Below, piece by piece: positions 6,003 through 13,382 of a stretch of DNA of 17,363 bases. The translations under genes were made by a program, and so were the position numbers. The stretch is from an uncultured Beijerinckiaceae bacterium. GTDB lineage: Bacteria; Pseudomonadota; Alphaproteobacteria; Rhizobiales; Beijerinckiaceae. How positions within the stretch are numbered: the stretch's first letter is position 1; each line of letters begins with the position of its first letter. The notes below the pieces were generated by a model that was not told the origin of the DNA, searched no databases, and saw only the letters and a program-made list of their open reading frames with translations. The DNA lies in NCBI GenBank assembly GCA_937863205.1, contig CALMGA010000213.1, positions 41,421 to 58,783 of the forward strand, written 5' to 3'.

Positions 6003-6386
6003 ATGGACGTTGGTACCGAGACTCACCCGCGCGTTCTCGTGGTGGAGGACGAACCCCTGCTGCGGCTGTTCAATGCCGACATGCTCATCGACGCCGGTTT
6101 CGACGTGGTGGAAGCCTGCGACGCCGACGAGGCCCTGCGCCTGCTGGAAACGGTGGACGGCATCCGGGTCGTGTTCACCGACGTCGAGATGCCCGGCGCC
6201 CTCGACGGCTTCGCTTTGGCCGAACGCATCGAGACGCGCTGGCCGCAGATCGGCGTGGTCGTCACCTCCGGGCGCTGCCGCCCCGCAACATCCTTCGCCG
6301 CCCCCGCCCGCTGCTTCGTGCCCAAGCCGTTCCGGGCCGCTCAGATCGTGGGCGCCATCGACGCCTTCATGCAGGCCCGGCACTGA
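6003..6386 (+). CDS. Stand-alone response regulator receiver protein
   Basis: The 127-residue product is a single CheY-like receiver domain. The acidic pocket is E15-D16-E17 in VVEDEPLL, the phosphoacceptor is D60 in VVFTDVEMPG, the switch threonine is T88 in VVVTSG, and the invariant lysine is K108 in VPKPF. No output domain follows, so it works by protein contact or in a phosphorelay. The ATG at 6003 has GAGGG 9 bases upstream; the frame is open to 5970 but without a better start. No histidine kinase is in the window. The type (FTDVxMPGxxDGFALA, then VTSG) is abundant in Hyphomicrobiales and often sits alone, as here. Confidence 0.9.
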   Translation: MDVGTETHPRVLVVEDEPLLRLFNADMLIDAGFDVVEACDADEALRLLETVDGIRVVFTDVEMPGALDGFALAERIETRWPQIGVVVTSGRCRPATSFAAPARCFVPKPFRAAQIVGAIDAFMQARH

Positions 6387-6420
6387 GGCGGAGCCGGCAA
6401 ACCCGTCGGGGCGGACTTGA

Positions 6421-6439
6421 GGTCGGGTGCGTCCCGACC
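6421..6439 (+). terminator. Hairpin after the response regulator
   Basis: GGTCGGG (6421-6427) pairs perfectly with CCCGACC (6433-6439) around TGCGT, followed by CTTCGT. It lies 34 bp after the stop of the response regulator. The stem is strong, but the T tract is poor. Confidence 0.45.
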
Positions 6440-6778
6440 CTTCGTATGAATCTGCCGCCACATGCGGGAGCGCGCGGAAGACGCCGTTGCAGGCCGCTCG
6501 GCGGTACCGTGCGCGATGCGAACCTCGCCCGATAAGGCCGGCACCCTGCGTGCGTCCGGGCCGTCCGCGCATCAGCAGCATCGTACCGCGCAGTTGCCAT
6601 CCGCACGGGTCGGCGCCATCACGATGCGATCGGGCCGAGTGCGAGTCGAGGCCGACGATGGCTGCGCGGCGAGATGGCGGCTCTTCACGCGAGGGTACCA
6701 ACGAGAGCATCAGGGGTTCCGCAACCGTTGTCACGGTGCCGTGCCGGCTCTCGTTCACGTCAGGAGAAGGTCGGACGC
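6440..6778. other. Long intergenic stretch without a convincing gene
   Basis: Frames here are open because of high GC content, but their products are Arg/Ala/Pro-rich with no domain character, and none has a good ribosome site. An imperfect pair of GCGGTAC (6501-6507) and GTACCGC (6583-6589) is present. The promoter of the DCC-family gene must lie here, but I could not place it. Confidence 0.4.
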
Positions 6779-7156
6779 ATGCCCGGGGCGCTGACCGTGT
6801 GGTACAACACCAAATGCCCGGTATGCGACGGCGGCATCGGCTGGCAGCAACGCCGCCTCGTGGTCGCCGCACGCTCCGGCCTCCTTCAGTTCCGCGACAT
6901 CAACCTGGAACCGGATGTCCTGGCATCGCGGGGCATCGGCATCGAGGCGATCCGACGCCGGCTCCACGGTGTGGACGGCGATGATCGCCTGTACGTCGGC
7001 GCCGACTGCGCGGCGGAAATCTGCCTGCGGACGCCGGGGCAGGCGTGGCTCGGCCACCTGCTGCGATGGCCGGGCCTGCGCGCATTGGCGCGCTTCTCCT
7101 ACGATCGATTCGCGGATGTCCTGTACGCCTGGAATCGCCGCAAGGGGCACTGGTGA
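6779..7156 (+). CDS. DCC-family (DUF393) thiol-disulfide oxidoreductase-like protein
   Basis: The 125-residue product carries CxxC at C13-C16 in YNTKCPVCDGGI, followed by LQFRDINLEP and, at about residue 80, GADCAAEICLRTPG. This matches the DUF393 pattern (usually YDGxCxxC, then an FxD segment, then a GxxA segment). The family is predicted to have a thioredoxin-like redox role; substrates are not known. The aspartate-glycine pair normally before the first Cys is replaced by Asn-Thr. The ATG at 6779 has AGGAGAAGG 8 bases upstream. There is no signal peptide. It is a lone gene, convergent with the lytic transglycosylase. Confidence 0.85.
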   Translation: MPGALTVWYNTKCPVCDGGIGWQQRRLVVAARSGLLQFRDINLEPDVLASRGIGIEAIRRRLHGVDGDDRLYVGADCAAEICLRTPGQAWLGHLLRWPGLRALARFSYDRFADVLYAWNRRKGHW

Positions 7157-7242
7157 GGCCGAGCGGGCAGATGACCCGACGTCGCGCTCGCCTGCGACGC
7201 CGGGCGGATCGCGCCCCGCCAGAAACCGTCCCGCCCCTCGAT

Positions 7243-7265
7243 GCACCGGACGCGACGGCCGGTGC
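7243..7265. terminator. Candidate hairpin between convergent genes
   Basis: GCACCGG (7243-7249) pairs with CCGGTGC (7259-7265) around a 9-base loop, followed by CATTGCCTTTCTCC. It lies in the 126-bp gap between the DCC-family gene and the lytic transglycosylase, which end towards each other. Terminator role inferred from place only. Confidence 0.35.
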
Positions 7266-7282
7266 CATTGCCTTTCTCCCGC

Positions 7283-9562
7283 CTAAAGCTTGGCTTGCCG
7301 GTCCGGCGTGCCGTTGGCGGCGACCGCCTTCGCCTGATCGGCGAAGATCGCCTCGTACATCGTGACGTTGGCCATCACCCGCTGCACGTAGTTGCGCGTT
7401 TCGGTGAAGGGAATGCGCTCGATCCAGTCGACGGGATCGACGGCGGGGCTGCGCGGGTCGCCGTAGGCCTCGATCCATTGCTTCACCCGGCCACCGCCGG
7501 CGTTGTAGGCGGCGAAGGTGAGGATCAGCGAGCCGCCCTGCTCGGACATCAGCTCGCCGAGATGGGCGGCGCCGAGCTGGGCGTTGAAGGCGGGATCGGT
7601 GGTGAGCCGGGAGGCGTCGAAGGGCACGCCGGCCTTGGTCGCCGTGCGCCGCGCGGTGGCATCGATGATCTGCATCAGTCCTTTCGCCCCCGCCTTGGAG
7701 ACGACCGCCGGCATGAAGGCGCTTTCCTGCCGGGCGATGGCGTAGACGACCGGACGCGCCGCCGAGTTCTGGAGCGCCTCGTAGTGCGGGATACCGAAGG
7801 TGGGAAAGGCGAGCGTGTCGACCGCGATGCCGCGCTGTCCCAGCATCTTGCCGACGGTGAGCGCGACGTGGGCGTCGCCGGTGGCGCGCACCACGCTGGC
7901 CAGGGCCCGCACCTGGCGGCCGTCGGTCAGCGCGCTGGCCGCATCGACCGCGAGCGCGTTGGCCGCGTCCCGCTCGCCGGCCGCGTAGAGGAGCTCGATG
8001 GCGCGCACGGCCTCGTCGCGCGCAGGCCCGATCGCCTCGACCGGCGGCTCGCTGACCGGCGTCGCCGTGATGCCGAGCAGGTTGCGGGCGATCTGGCCGT
8101 AGAAGGTCGCGCCGTAGCCGGCGGCCTTCTGGTAGAAGGTCCGGGCGCGCTCGGTCGCGTCGGCTTCGCTGGAGGCTTCGGCCGTGCGGCCCTGCCAATA
8201 GGCGATGCGGGCGACCGAGGTGGGTGTTTCCACGATCTTGGCGGCCTGCGCGAAGTGGTAGGCGGCACGGGCCGGTTCGTTCATGAAGCGCAGGGCGATC
8301 CAGCCGGCATGGAATTCGGCCTCGATCTTGGCCTCGCCGGTCGCCGCCGCATGGGTTGCGCAGATCACGTAGGCGGCGTTGATGTTGCCGTTGTCGAGGA
8401 GGCGCCGCGCCAGCACCCGGCGCTCGGTCCACCAGTCGTCGCCGTCGATGAGCTGGACCGGGTCCTTTGGGGCGCTCTGCATCAGGGTCGCCGCCTCCAT
8501 CAGCTTGTCCTCGCGACGCAGCTTCTGCACCTCCGCCAGGATCAGGCCGGGATCGCGGCGCAGCGCCTCGGGCACGGCGGCGATCATCTTGTCGCTGGGG
8601 GCATCCAGGATGACGGCGGCGCGTGCCTTCTCCAGCGCCAGCACGTCCGCGCCGGCCTGGGCGGCATAATGCAGCGCCGGCCCGAACTGCTCCTTGTAGA
8701 CCAGCCTGTCCGCCCGGTACTTGTAGTCGCCGCGCGTCAGCTCGGCCCCGAAATCGGCCTTCAGCCGGCCTTCGAGCGGCGCCGACAGGTCGCTGTCGCG
8801 AAACACCGCCCGCGCCAGCTCCGCCGCCTCCGCCGGACGGTTGTCGGCCTTGAGCGCCTTGGCCAGGGCCAGCTTGCCCAGGGTGGTGGTCGGCTGCGCC
8901 GTGGCGAAGAAACGCTCAACCACCTTGGGATCGCTGACGTGGAGGAGGCGGGCCTCGCTTTGATGGCGAAACCAGCTCTTCGTCGGCCACTCCGGGTGAG
9001 CCGCGCGGAACGCCTCGAGCCGGTTGAGGCCGATCTTCGCCGGCGCGTCGCGTAGCGCCAGCCATTCCAGCGCCGTTCGCACCACCGGGTTCGTGATCCC
9101 GGCGGCGATGGCGTCGCCGCCGCCGACGTTGTCGGCCCGGTAGGCGGCGATGGCGTCTTCGATGCCGGCCGGATCATAGCCGAGATCGCGCAGCTTGCCG
9201 TCGGCGGCGGCGACGAGGTAGGCCTGCCGCAGGGCCGAGCCGTCCTGCGCCGCCTGCGGCAGGTCCAGCACCGGGCCGATGGGGTTGAGGCCCCCAGCCT
9301 CCTCCGACCTCGCGTCGCGAAGGTTGGCAGCCTGCAGGGTCGGGTCTGTTGGATCGCCGTCCTGCGGCTTCACGCCCGGCCGCAGCGAGCCGTAGACCGC
9401 CGATCCGACGGCTGCGGCCGCCTTGCCGATCGTTGTTTCGGTTCGGCGGACAGCCCGGCTGAAGCCATTGCTCGGGTTCTCGCCGATATTGGCCGGCACG
9501 AGCGCGGCGGCGCACAGCGCCGTCGTACCCAGGAGCAGCAGTCCGCGAGTCCTGTGGATCAT
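7283..9562 (-). CDS. Soluble lytic murein transglycosylase (Slt70-like), exported
   Basis: The 759-residue product starts with a signal peptide (MIHRTRGLLLLGTTALCAAALVP), then a long helical region (about 100-580) with TPR-like repeats as in the U- and L-shaped domains of Slt70. The C-terminal SLT catalytic domain has E613 in YAIARQESAF, KAGAKGLMQI and the FAAYNAGGGRV segment. The enzyme cleaves peptidoglycan in the periplasm to form 1,6-anhydromuropeptides. The ATG at 9562 has AAAGG 7 bases upstream; a GTG eight codons earlier at 9586 is less likely. It is divergent from dapA, an arrangement often seen in Hyphomicrobiales that pairs wall turnover with diaminopimelate supply. E. coli Slt70 is somewhat shorter (about 640 residues). 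Confidence 0.93.
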   Translation of the reverse strand: MIHRTRGLLLLGTTALCAAALVPANIGENPSNGFSRAVRRTETTIGKAAAAVGSAVYGSLRPGVKPQDGDPTDPTLQAANLRDARSEEAGGLNPIGPVLDLPQAAQDGSALRQAYLVAAADGKLRDLGYDPAGIEDAIAAYRADNVGGGDAIAAGITNPVVRTALEWLALRDAPAKIGLNRLEAFRAAHPEWPTKSWFRHQSEARLLHVSDPKVVERFFATAQPTTTLGKLALAKALKADNRPAEAAELARAVFRDSDLSAPLEGRLKADFGAELTRGDYKYRADRLVYKEQFGPALHYAAQAGADVLALEKARAAVILDAPSDKMIAAVPEALRRDPGLILAEVQKLRREDKLMEAATLMQSAPKDPVQLIDGDDWWTERRVLARRLLDNGNINAAYVICATHAAATGEAKIEAEFHAGWIALRFMNEPARAAYHFAQAAKIVETPTSVARIAYWQGRTAEASSEADATERARTFYQKAAGYGATFYGQIARNLLGITATPVSEPPVEAIGPARDEAVRAIELLYAAGERDAANALAVDAASALTDGRQVRALASVVRATGDAHVALTVGKMLGQRGIAVDTLAFPTFGIPHYEALQNSAARPVVYAIARQESAFMPAVVSKAGAKGLMQIIDATARRTATKAGVPFDASRLTTDPAFNAQLGAAHLGELMSEQGGSLILTFAAYNAGGGRVKQWIEAYGDPRSPAVDPVDWIERIPFTETRNYVQRVMANVTMYEAIFADQAKAVAANGTPDRQAKL

Positions 9563-9698
9563 GCCCGCACCTTTCAAGCCTCGCACCGGACCACACCTCG
9601 CGCAGAACCTGAGCCCCGTCCCCGGCAGTGTCTTTCACCGAGGGTTAAGCGAGCGTTGACGGGCGAAGCTTCCATCGCCTTGCAGGCGGCGAGGGTCG

Positions 9699-9726
9699 TT
9701 GCGTTCCGCCGGCGAGCCGCTATGTC
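9699..9726 (+). promoter_or_regulatory. Weak sigma70-like promoter candidate for dapA
   Basis: TTGCGT (9699-9704) is followed after 16 bases by TATGTC (9721-9726), about 85 bp before the dapA start. The elements match the consensus only partly. A TTGACG at about 9655 is the other possible -35, but it has no good partner. Confidence 0.22.
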
Positions 9727-9809
9727 TGACGACGCCGCGAACCGGCCCGAGGCCACAGGAGCCCGAGGATTACGGCGTCGTCAGGGCGCCACGGCGGCGG
9801 GGTAGGGCG

Positions 9810-10745
9810 ATGATGCGCAAAGGGTTGCCAGTCTCGAACGATGCGTCGGCGGCGGGATCGGCCGCAGGGAGGTTTGGCGGCTCCATCACCGCGCTGGTCA
9901 CGCCCTTCAAGGCCGGCGCCTTCGACGAGGAGGCCTTTCGCTCGCTCATCGGCTGGCAGGTCGACAACGGCACCCATGGCTTCGTGCCGGTCGGCACCAC
10001 CGGCGAGGGCCCGACGCTGAGCCACGAGGAACACCGCCGCGTCGTGCAGGTCTGCGTGGACGAGGTGCGCGGGCGCGGCCACGTGATCGCCGGCGCCGGA
10101 TCCAACAACACGGTGGAAGCGCTCGACCTCGCCCGCCACGCCGAGTCGGTCGGCGCGGATGCGGTGCTGATCGTCACGCCGTACTACAACAAGCCCTCGC
10201 AGGAGGGTCTGTTCCGGCATTTCAAGACGATCAACGACGGCATCGGCATTCCCATCATCATCTACAACATTCCCCCGCGCTCGGCGGTGGACATGACCGT
10301 CGACACGATGAAGCGTCTGTACGAACTGAAGAACATCGTCGGCGTGAAGGACGCCACCGCCTCGCTGGCCCGCACCGCCCAGCAGCGCAACGCGCTCGGG
10401 CCCGACTTCATCCAGCTGTCGGGCGAGGACATGACCGCGCTCGGCGTCATGGCGCACGGCGGCCACGGCTGCATATCGGTGACCTCCAACGTCGCCCCCC
10501 GCCAGTGCGCGGCGATGCAGGAGGCCTGCCTCGCCAATGATTTTTGCACCGCCCTGGCGATCCAGGACAAGCTCGCCCCGCTGCACGCCGCCCTGTTCGT
10601 CGAGCCCAACCCGGCCGGCCCGAAAGGTGCGCTCGCCGAGCTCGGCCGCATCAGCGACGAGGTCCGCCTGCCGATGGTGAGCGCGAGCCCGGCCGCCCGC
10701 GAGCTGATCCGGGCGGCGATGGTGCACGCGGGCATCCTGAACTGA
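9810..10745 (+). CDS. dapA: 4-hydroxy-tetrahydrodipicolinate synthase
   Basis: DapA condenses pyruvate with aspartate semialdehyde, the first committed step to diaminopimelate and lysine. The 311-residue product shows the TIM-barrel family signatures: [10 protein letters not shown] near residue 24, GTTGE at 62-66, [12 protein letters not shown] at 122-133, the Tyr of IYNIPPR at 152 and the Schiff-base Lys180 in VGVKDATA. The usual length is about 292. The extra 20 or so residues are a Ser/Ala/Gly-rich N-terminal extension. The first of two adjacent ATGs (9810, 9813) is used, with TAGGG just upstream; no internal start near RFGG is evident. smpB follows 27 bp downstream on the same strand. Confidence 0.96.
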   Translation: MMRKGLPVSNDASAAGSAAGRFGGSITALVTPFKAGAFDEEAFRSLIGWQVDNGTHGFVPVGTTGEGPTLSHEEHRRVVQVCVDEVRGRGHVIAGAGSNNTVEALDLARHAESVGADAVLIVTPYYNKPSQEGLFRHFKTINDGIGIPIIIYNIPPRSAVDMTVDTMKRLYELKNIVGVKDATASLARTAQQRNALGPDFIQLSGEDMTALGVMAHGGHGCISVTSNVAPRQCAAMQEACLANDFCTALAIQDKLAPLHAALFVEPNPAGPKGALAELGRISDEVRLPMVSASPAARELIRAAMVHAGILN

Positions 10746-10772
10746 CGTGCGTCTTCAAGCGAAGATCTGGCG

Positions 10773-11249
10773 ATGACCGAGAAACCGGAACGATACAAGC
10801 TCGCCGCCGACAACCGCAGGGCCCGCTACGATTTCGCGCTGGGCGAAACCTTCGAGGCCGGGATCATGCTGGCCGGCACGGAGGTCAAGTCGTTGCGCAC
10901 GGGCAAGGCGACCATCGGCGAAAGCTACGCCTCGGTCGAGCGCTCGGGCGAGGTGTTCCTGATCAACGCCACCATCCCCGAATACATGCAGGGCAACCGC
11001 TTCAACCACGAGCCGAAGCGGCCGCGCAAGCTGCTCCTGCATGCCCGCGAGATCGCCCGCATCGCGCAAGGGGTCGAGCGCGAGGGCATGACCATCGTGC
11101 CGCTCAAGATCTACTTCAATCAGCAGGGCCGGGCCAAGATCGAGATCGCGCTGGCCAAAGGCAAGAAGCTGCACGACAAGCGCGAAACCGAGCGCAAGCG
11201 CGACTGGGATCGCGAAAAGAGCCGCCTGATGAAGAACGGCGGCGCGTGA
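10773..11249 (+). CDS. smpB: SsrA-binding protein SmpB
   Basis: SmpB binds tmRNA and brings it to stalled ribosomes for trans-translation. The 158-residue product is full length and has the family blocks: NRRARYDF near the start, [17 protein letters not shown] at 32-48, [22 protein letters not shown] at about 77-90, and [10 protein letters not shown] with [17 protein letters not shown]. The C-terminal basic tail ([14 protein letters not shown]) is the part that enters the decoding site. The ribosome site before ATG 10773 is weak. The gap to dapA is 27 bp, so they are probably co-transcribed. It converges with the uracil-DNA glycosylase gene 48 bp away. Confidence 0.97.
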   Translation: MTEKPERYKLAADNRRARYDFALGETFEAGIMLAGTEVKSLRTGKATIGESYASVERSGEVFLINATIPEYMQGNRFNHEPKRPRKLLLHAREIARIAQGVEREGMTIVPLKIYFNQQGRAKIEIALAKGKKLHDKRETERKRDWDREKSRLMKNGGA

Positions 11250-11273
11250 CCCCCGGCACCTTGCCGGCCGGGG
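11250..11273. terminator. GC-rich hairpin between smpB and the uracil-DNA glycosylase gene
   Basis: CCGGC (11253-11257) pairs with GCCGG (11263-11267) around ACCTT, with CCC (11250-11252) able to pair with GGG (11270-11272) across a small bulge. It starts one base after the smpB stop, between convergent genes. There is no T run, so termination efficiency is uncertain. Confidence 0.35.
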
Positions 11274-11297
11274 CGCACCGATCCCTGGGATGGGGCT

Positions 11298-11993
11298 TCA
11301 ATCTCCGGCGACGAAGGCCGCGACTTCAGCGAAAAGAGCGCCGAACATGTCGGCCGTGAGCAGCCTCGTGCTCGTGTTGTAGCGCGAGCAATGATAGCTG
11401 TCGAAGAGGGCGACGGGTCTGCCGGCCGCGCGCGCGATGTCATGGCGGCGGCCGTGGACGAAGGGCACGGCGGCGACCCGGCCGCCGAGCGCGCGAACCA
11501 CGCTGTCATGGGCGATGCGGCCGAGCGCCACAACGGCCCGCAGGTCCGCCATCGCCTCGATCTGGCCGAGCAGGAAGGGGCGGCAGGCGCTGATCTCGGC
11601 CGGTTGCGGCTTGTTCTGCGGGGGCACGCAGCGCACCGCATTGGTGATGGCGCAGCCGCGCAGGGTCAGGCCGTCGTCGGGGCGACGCTCGTAGGTTCCC
11701 GATGCCAGACCCGACCCGAGGAGCGTCGCGTAGAGAAGGTCGCCGGCGAAGTCGCCGGTGAACGGCCGCCCCGTGCGGTTGGCGCCGCGCAAGCCCGGTG
11801 CGAGCCCGACGATCAGCAGCCCTGCCTCCGCCGCGCCGAACGTTGGGACGGGCGCGTTGAACCAGGTGGGCTCGAGCGATCGCGCGTCCTCGCGGAAGGC
11901 GACGAGCCGGGGACACAGCGGGCAATCGCGGCCCGGCGGCAGGCTCCCCTTCGGCGGCTCCCCCTTCGACGGGCCTACCGGCGGCAGCGTCAC
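11298..11993 (-). CDS. Family 5 uracil-DNA glycosylase (UDGb), 4Fe-4S type
   Basis: The 231-residue product has UDG family 5 features. Motif 1 is GLAPG (63-67), with Ala where other UDG families have the catalytic Asp or Asn, followed by TGRPFTGDFAG. Motif 3 is HCSRYNT with His201. Four cysteines in family positions (C24, C27, C122, C137) should hold a 4Fe-4S cluster. Enzymes of this family remove uracil and some other deaminated bases from DNA. The start is a GTG at 11993, 9 bp after the stop of the NYN-domain gene, so translation is probably coupled. The pair faces smpB on one side and diverges from rpoZ on the other. Confidence 0.92.
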   Translation of the reverse strand: MTLPPVGPSKGEPPKGSLPPGRDCPLCPRLVAFREDARSLEPTWFNAPVPTFGAAEAGLLIVGLAPGLRGANRTGRPFTGDFAGDLLYATLLGSGLASGTYERRPDDGLTLRGCAITNAVRCVPPQNKPQPAEISACRPFLLGQIEAMADLRAVVALGRIAHDSVVRALGGRVAAVPFVHGRRHDIARAAGRPVALFDSYHCSRYNTSTRLLTADMFGALFAEVAAFVAGD

Positions 11994-12002
11994 AGGCGCG
12001 GC

Positions 12003-12605
12003 TCAACTGCCGCCGGCAGGGTCGGCCTGCAGCGGCGGCGCCGGGGCGGGCCGCCGGTCGGTGTATCTCTGCGTTCGTTCGGCCGGGTCGCGCCCGACCT
12101 TGGGGGCGAGATGGAGAAGGTCGATGAACTCATCGGCTTGGCGGCGCAGTTCGTCGGCGATCATCCCCGGCTGCGTCGAATTGGTGGACACAACGGAAAC
12201 GCGGACGCCCTTGCGCTGCACCGCCTCGACAAGGGACCGGAAGTCGCCATCGCCGGAAAAGAGTACGAGGTGGTCGAGGTGGTCGGCCATCTCCATGGCA
12301 TCGACCGCCAGCTCGATGTCCATGTTGCCCTTGACCTTGCGCCGTCCCAGTGTGTCGGTGAACTCTTTTGCCGGTTTGGTGACCACGGCGAAGCCGTTAT
12401 AGTCGAGCCAGTCGATCAATGGTCGGATCGAGGAGTACTCCTGATCCTCGACGAGTGCCGTGTAGTAGAAGGCCCGTATAAGTTTTCCGCGACTTTGGAA
12501 TTCTTTCAGAAGCTTCTTATAATCGATATCGAAACCGAGGGCCTTGGCAGTTGCGTAGAGATTTGCGCCATCGATGAAGAGTGCAGTGCGATCCAATTCA
12601 GCCAT
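12003..12605 (-). CDS. NYN (PIN-like) domain putative ribonuclease, LabA/DUF88 family
   Basis: The 200-residue product carries an NYN domain over residues 5-165. Acidic residues in the usual places are intact: D12 in LFIDGANL, D96 in GNMDIELAVDAM with D102, and D119/D121 in LFSGDGDF. These form the metal site of PIN-like RNases. The C-terminal 35 residues are Pro/Ala/Arg-rich and look disordered. The ATG at 12605 is used; a GTG directly before it (12608) is possible. The first third of the gene is clearly less GC-rich than its surroundings. It leads the pair with the UDG gene. Target RNA unknown; LabA-like proteins are tied to regulation in other bacteria. Confidence 0.9.
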   Translation of the reverse strand: MAELDRTALFIDGANLYATAKALGFDIDYKKLLKEFQSRGKLIRAFYYTALVEDQEYSSIRPLIDWLDYNGFAVVTKPAKEFTDTLGRRKVKGNMDIELAVDAMEMADHLDHLVLFSGDGDFRSLVEAVQRKGVRVSVVSTNSTQPGMIADELRRQADEFIDLLHLAPKVGRDPAERTQRYTDRRPAPAPPLQADPAGGS

Positions 12606-12887
12606 CACAAGGTCTCATGTTTATTCTTCTAAATGTTTACGCACGGCTTATTGGCAGCGAGCCTGGTCATAACATCCGACTCACGTTGCGGTACGTCGTC
12701 GCATGAAATCTTCTCCATGAGAGATGACGGTGCGCGCTGCGGCCGTCAAGCGCGGCAAGCCCGGCGGCACTGCTTGTGGATCAAAATTAATCTTTCTATC
12801 AGAGCGGGTTATTCGTATTTTCTTGCAACTGCGTTGATGATCCCGCTACAAAGCGCGGCTCCGATTGGCACGAAACAAGGATCGCGC
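12606..12887. other. AT-rich divergent intergenic region between the NYN gene and rpoZ
   Basis: This 282-bp region, especially 12781-12840, is well below the GC content of the rest of the window. It must hold the divergent promoters of the NYN-UDG pair and of rpoZ. I can place a candidate for rpoZ only. One DnaA-box-like TGTGGATCA (12775-12783) has one mismatch and no companions. Confidence 0.5.
12823..12851 (+). promoter_or_regulatory. Sigma70-like promoter candidate for rpoZ
   Basis: TTGCAA (12823-12828), a 17-base spacer and CTACAA (12846-12851) fit the alphaproteobacterial housekeeping consensus reasonably well. Transcription would start near 12858, leaving a leader of about 30 bases with AAGGA 7 bases before the rpoZ ATG. 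Confidence 0.45.
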
Positions 12888-13283
12888 ATGGCTCGCGTGA
12901 CAGTGGAAGATTGCGTCGACAAGGTCGAGAACAGGTTCGAGCTGGTTCTCATCGCCAGCCATCGCGCGCGCATGATCGCGTCCGGCTCGGCCATCACCGT
13001 GGAGCGCGATAACGACAAGAATCCGGTGGTGGCCCTGCGCGAGATCGCCGACCTCACCCAGGCGCCCGAAGACCTCAAGGAGGGCTTCATCCATTCCTTG
13101 CAGAAGCAGGTCGAGGTCGACGAGCCCGAAGCGCAGGTGGTGCCGGCGCTGACGCCGCAGGCGGATGCGTTGCAAACCGATGCCGGGGGCGATACGCAGT
13201 TCGACCGAATGACGGAGGAGGACCTCCTGCGTGGACTGGAAGGCCTCGTTCCTCCCGCCGCAACGGACGACGAAGGGGAGTAG
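12888..13283 (+). CDS. rpoZ: RNA polymerase omega subunit
   Basis: Omega helps assemble and stabilise RNA polymerase by binding beta-prime and contributes to a ppGpp site in proteobacterial polymerase. The 131-residue product begins [13 protein letters not shown], followed by [14 protein letters not shown] and [14 protein letters not shown], which are the omega core signatures. The C-terminal 60 residues are acidic and variable, a length typical of alphaproteobacteria (about 130). ATG 12888 has AAGGA 7 bases upstream. It lies 99 bp before the rsh gene, the same rpoZ-(p)ppGpp synthetase pairing as rpoZ-spoT in gammaproteobacteria, which fits their shared place in the stringent response. Confidence 0.96.
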   Translation: MARVTVEDCVDKVENRFELVLIASHRARMIASGSAITVERDNDKNPVVALREIADLTQAPEDLKEGFIHSLQKQVEVDEPEAQVVPALTPQADALQTDAGGDTQFDRMTEEDLLRGLEGLVPPAATDDEGE

Positions 13284-13382
13284 CGGGATCGATCGGTTGC
13301 CGGATGCCAACGTGTCCGGCGGCCGGACCTCGCCGCGCGGCGTGGCCGACGGGAGGCGCGTTCCCCGGCGCCGTGTTTCGCG

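Noticed and set aside
6462..6794. 110-codon plus-strand frame in the long gap
   Set aside because: No ribosome site, Arg-rich composition, and it overlaps the start of the DCC-family gene in a different frame.
7241..9055. 604-codon plus-strand frame
   Set aside because: Mirror frame of the Slt70-like gene; rich in Gly, Arg and Asp with no recognisable fold.
12775..12783. DnaA-box-like TGTGGATCA in an AT-rich region, as a possible replication origin
   Set aside because: Single site with a mismatch, no cluster of boxes and no origin-linked genes nearby.
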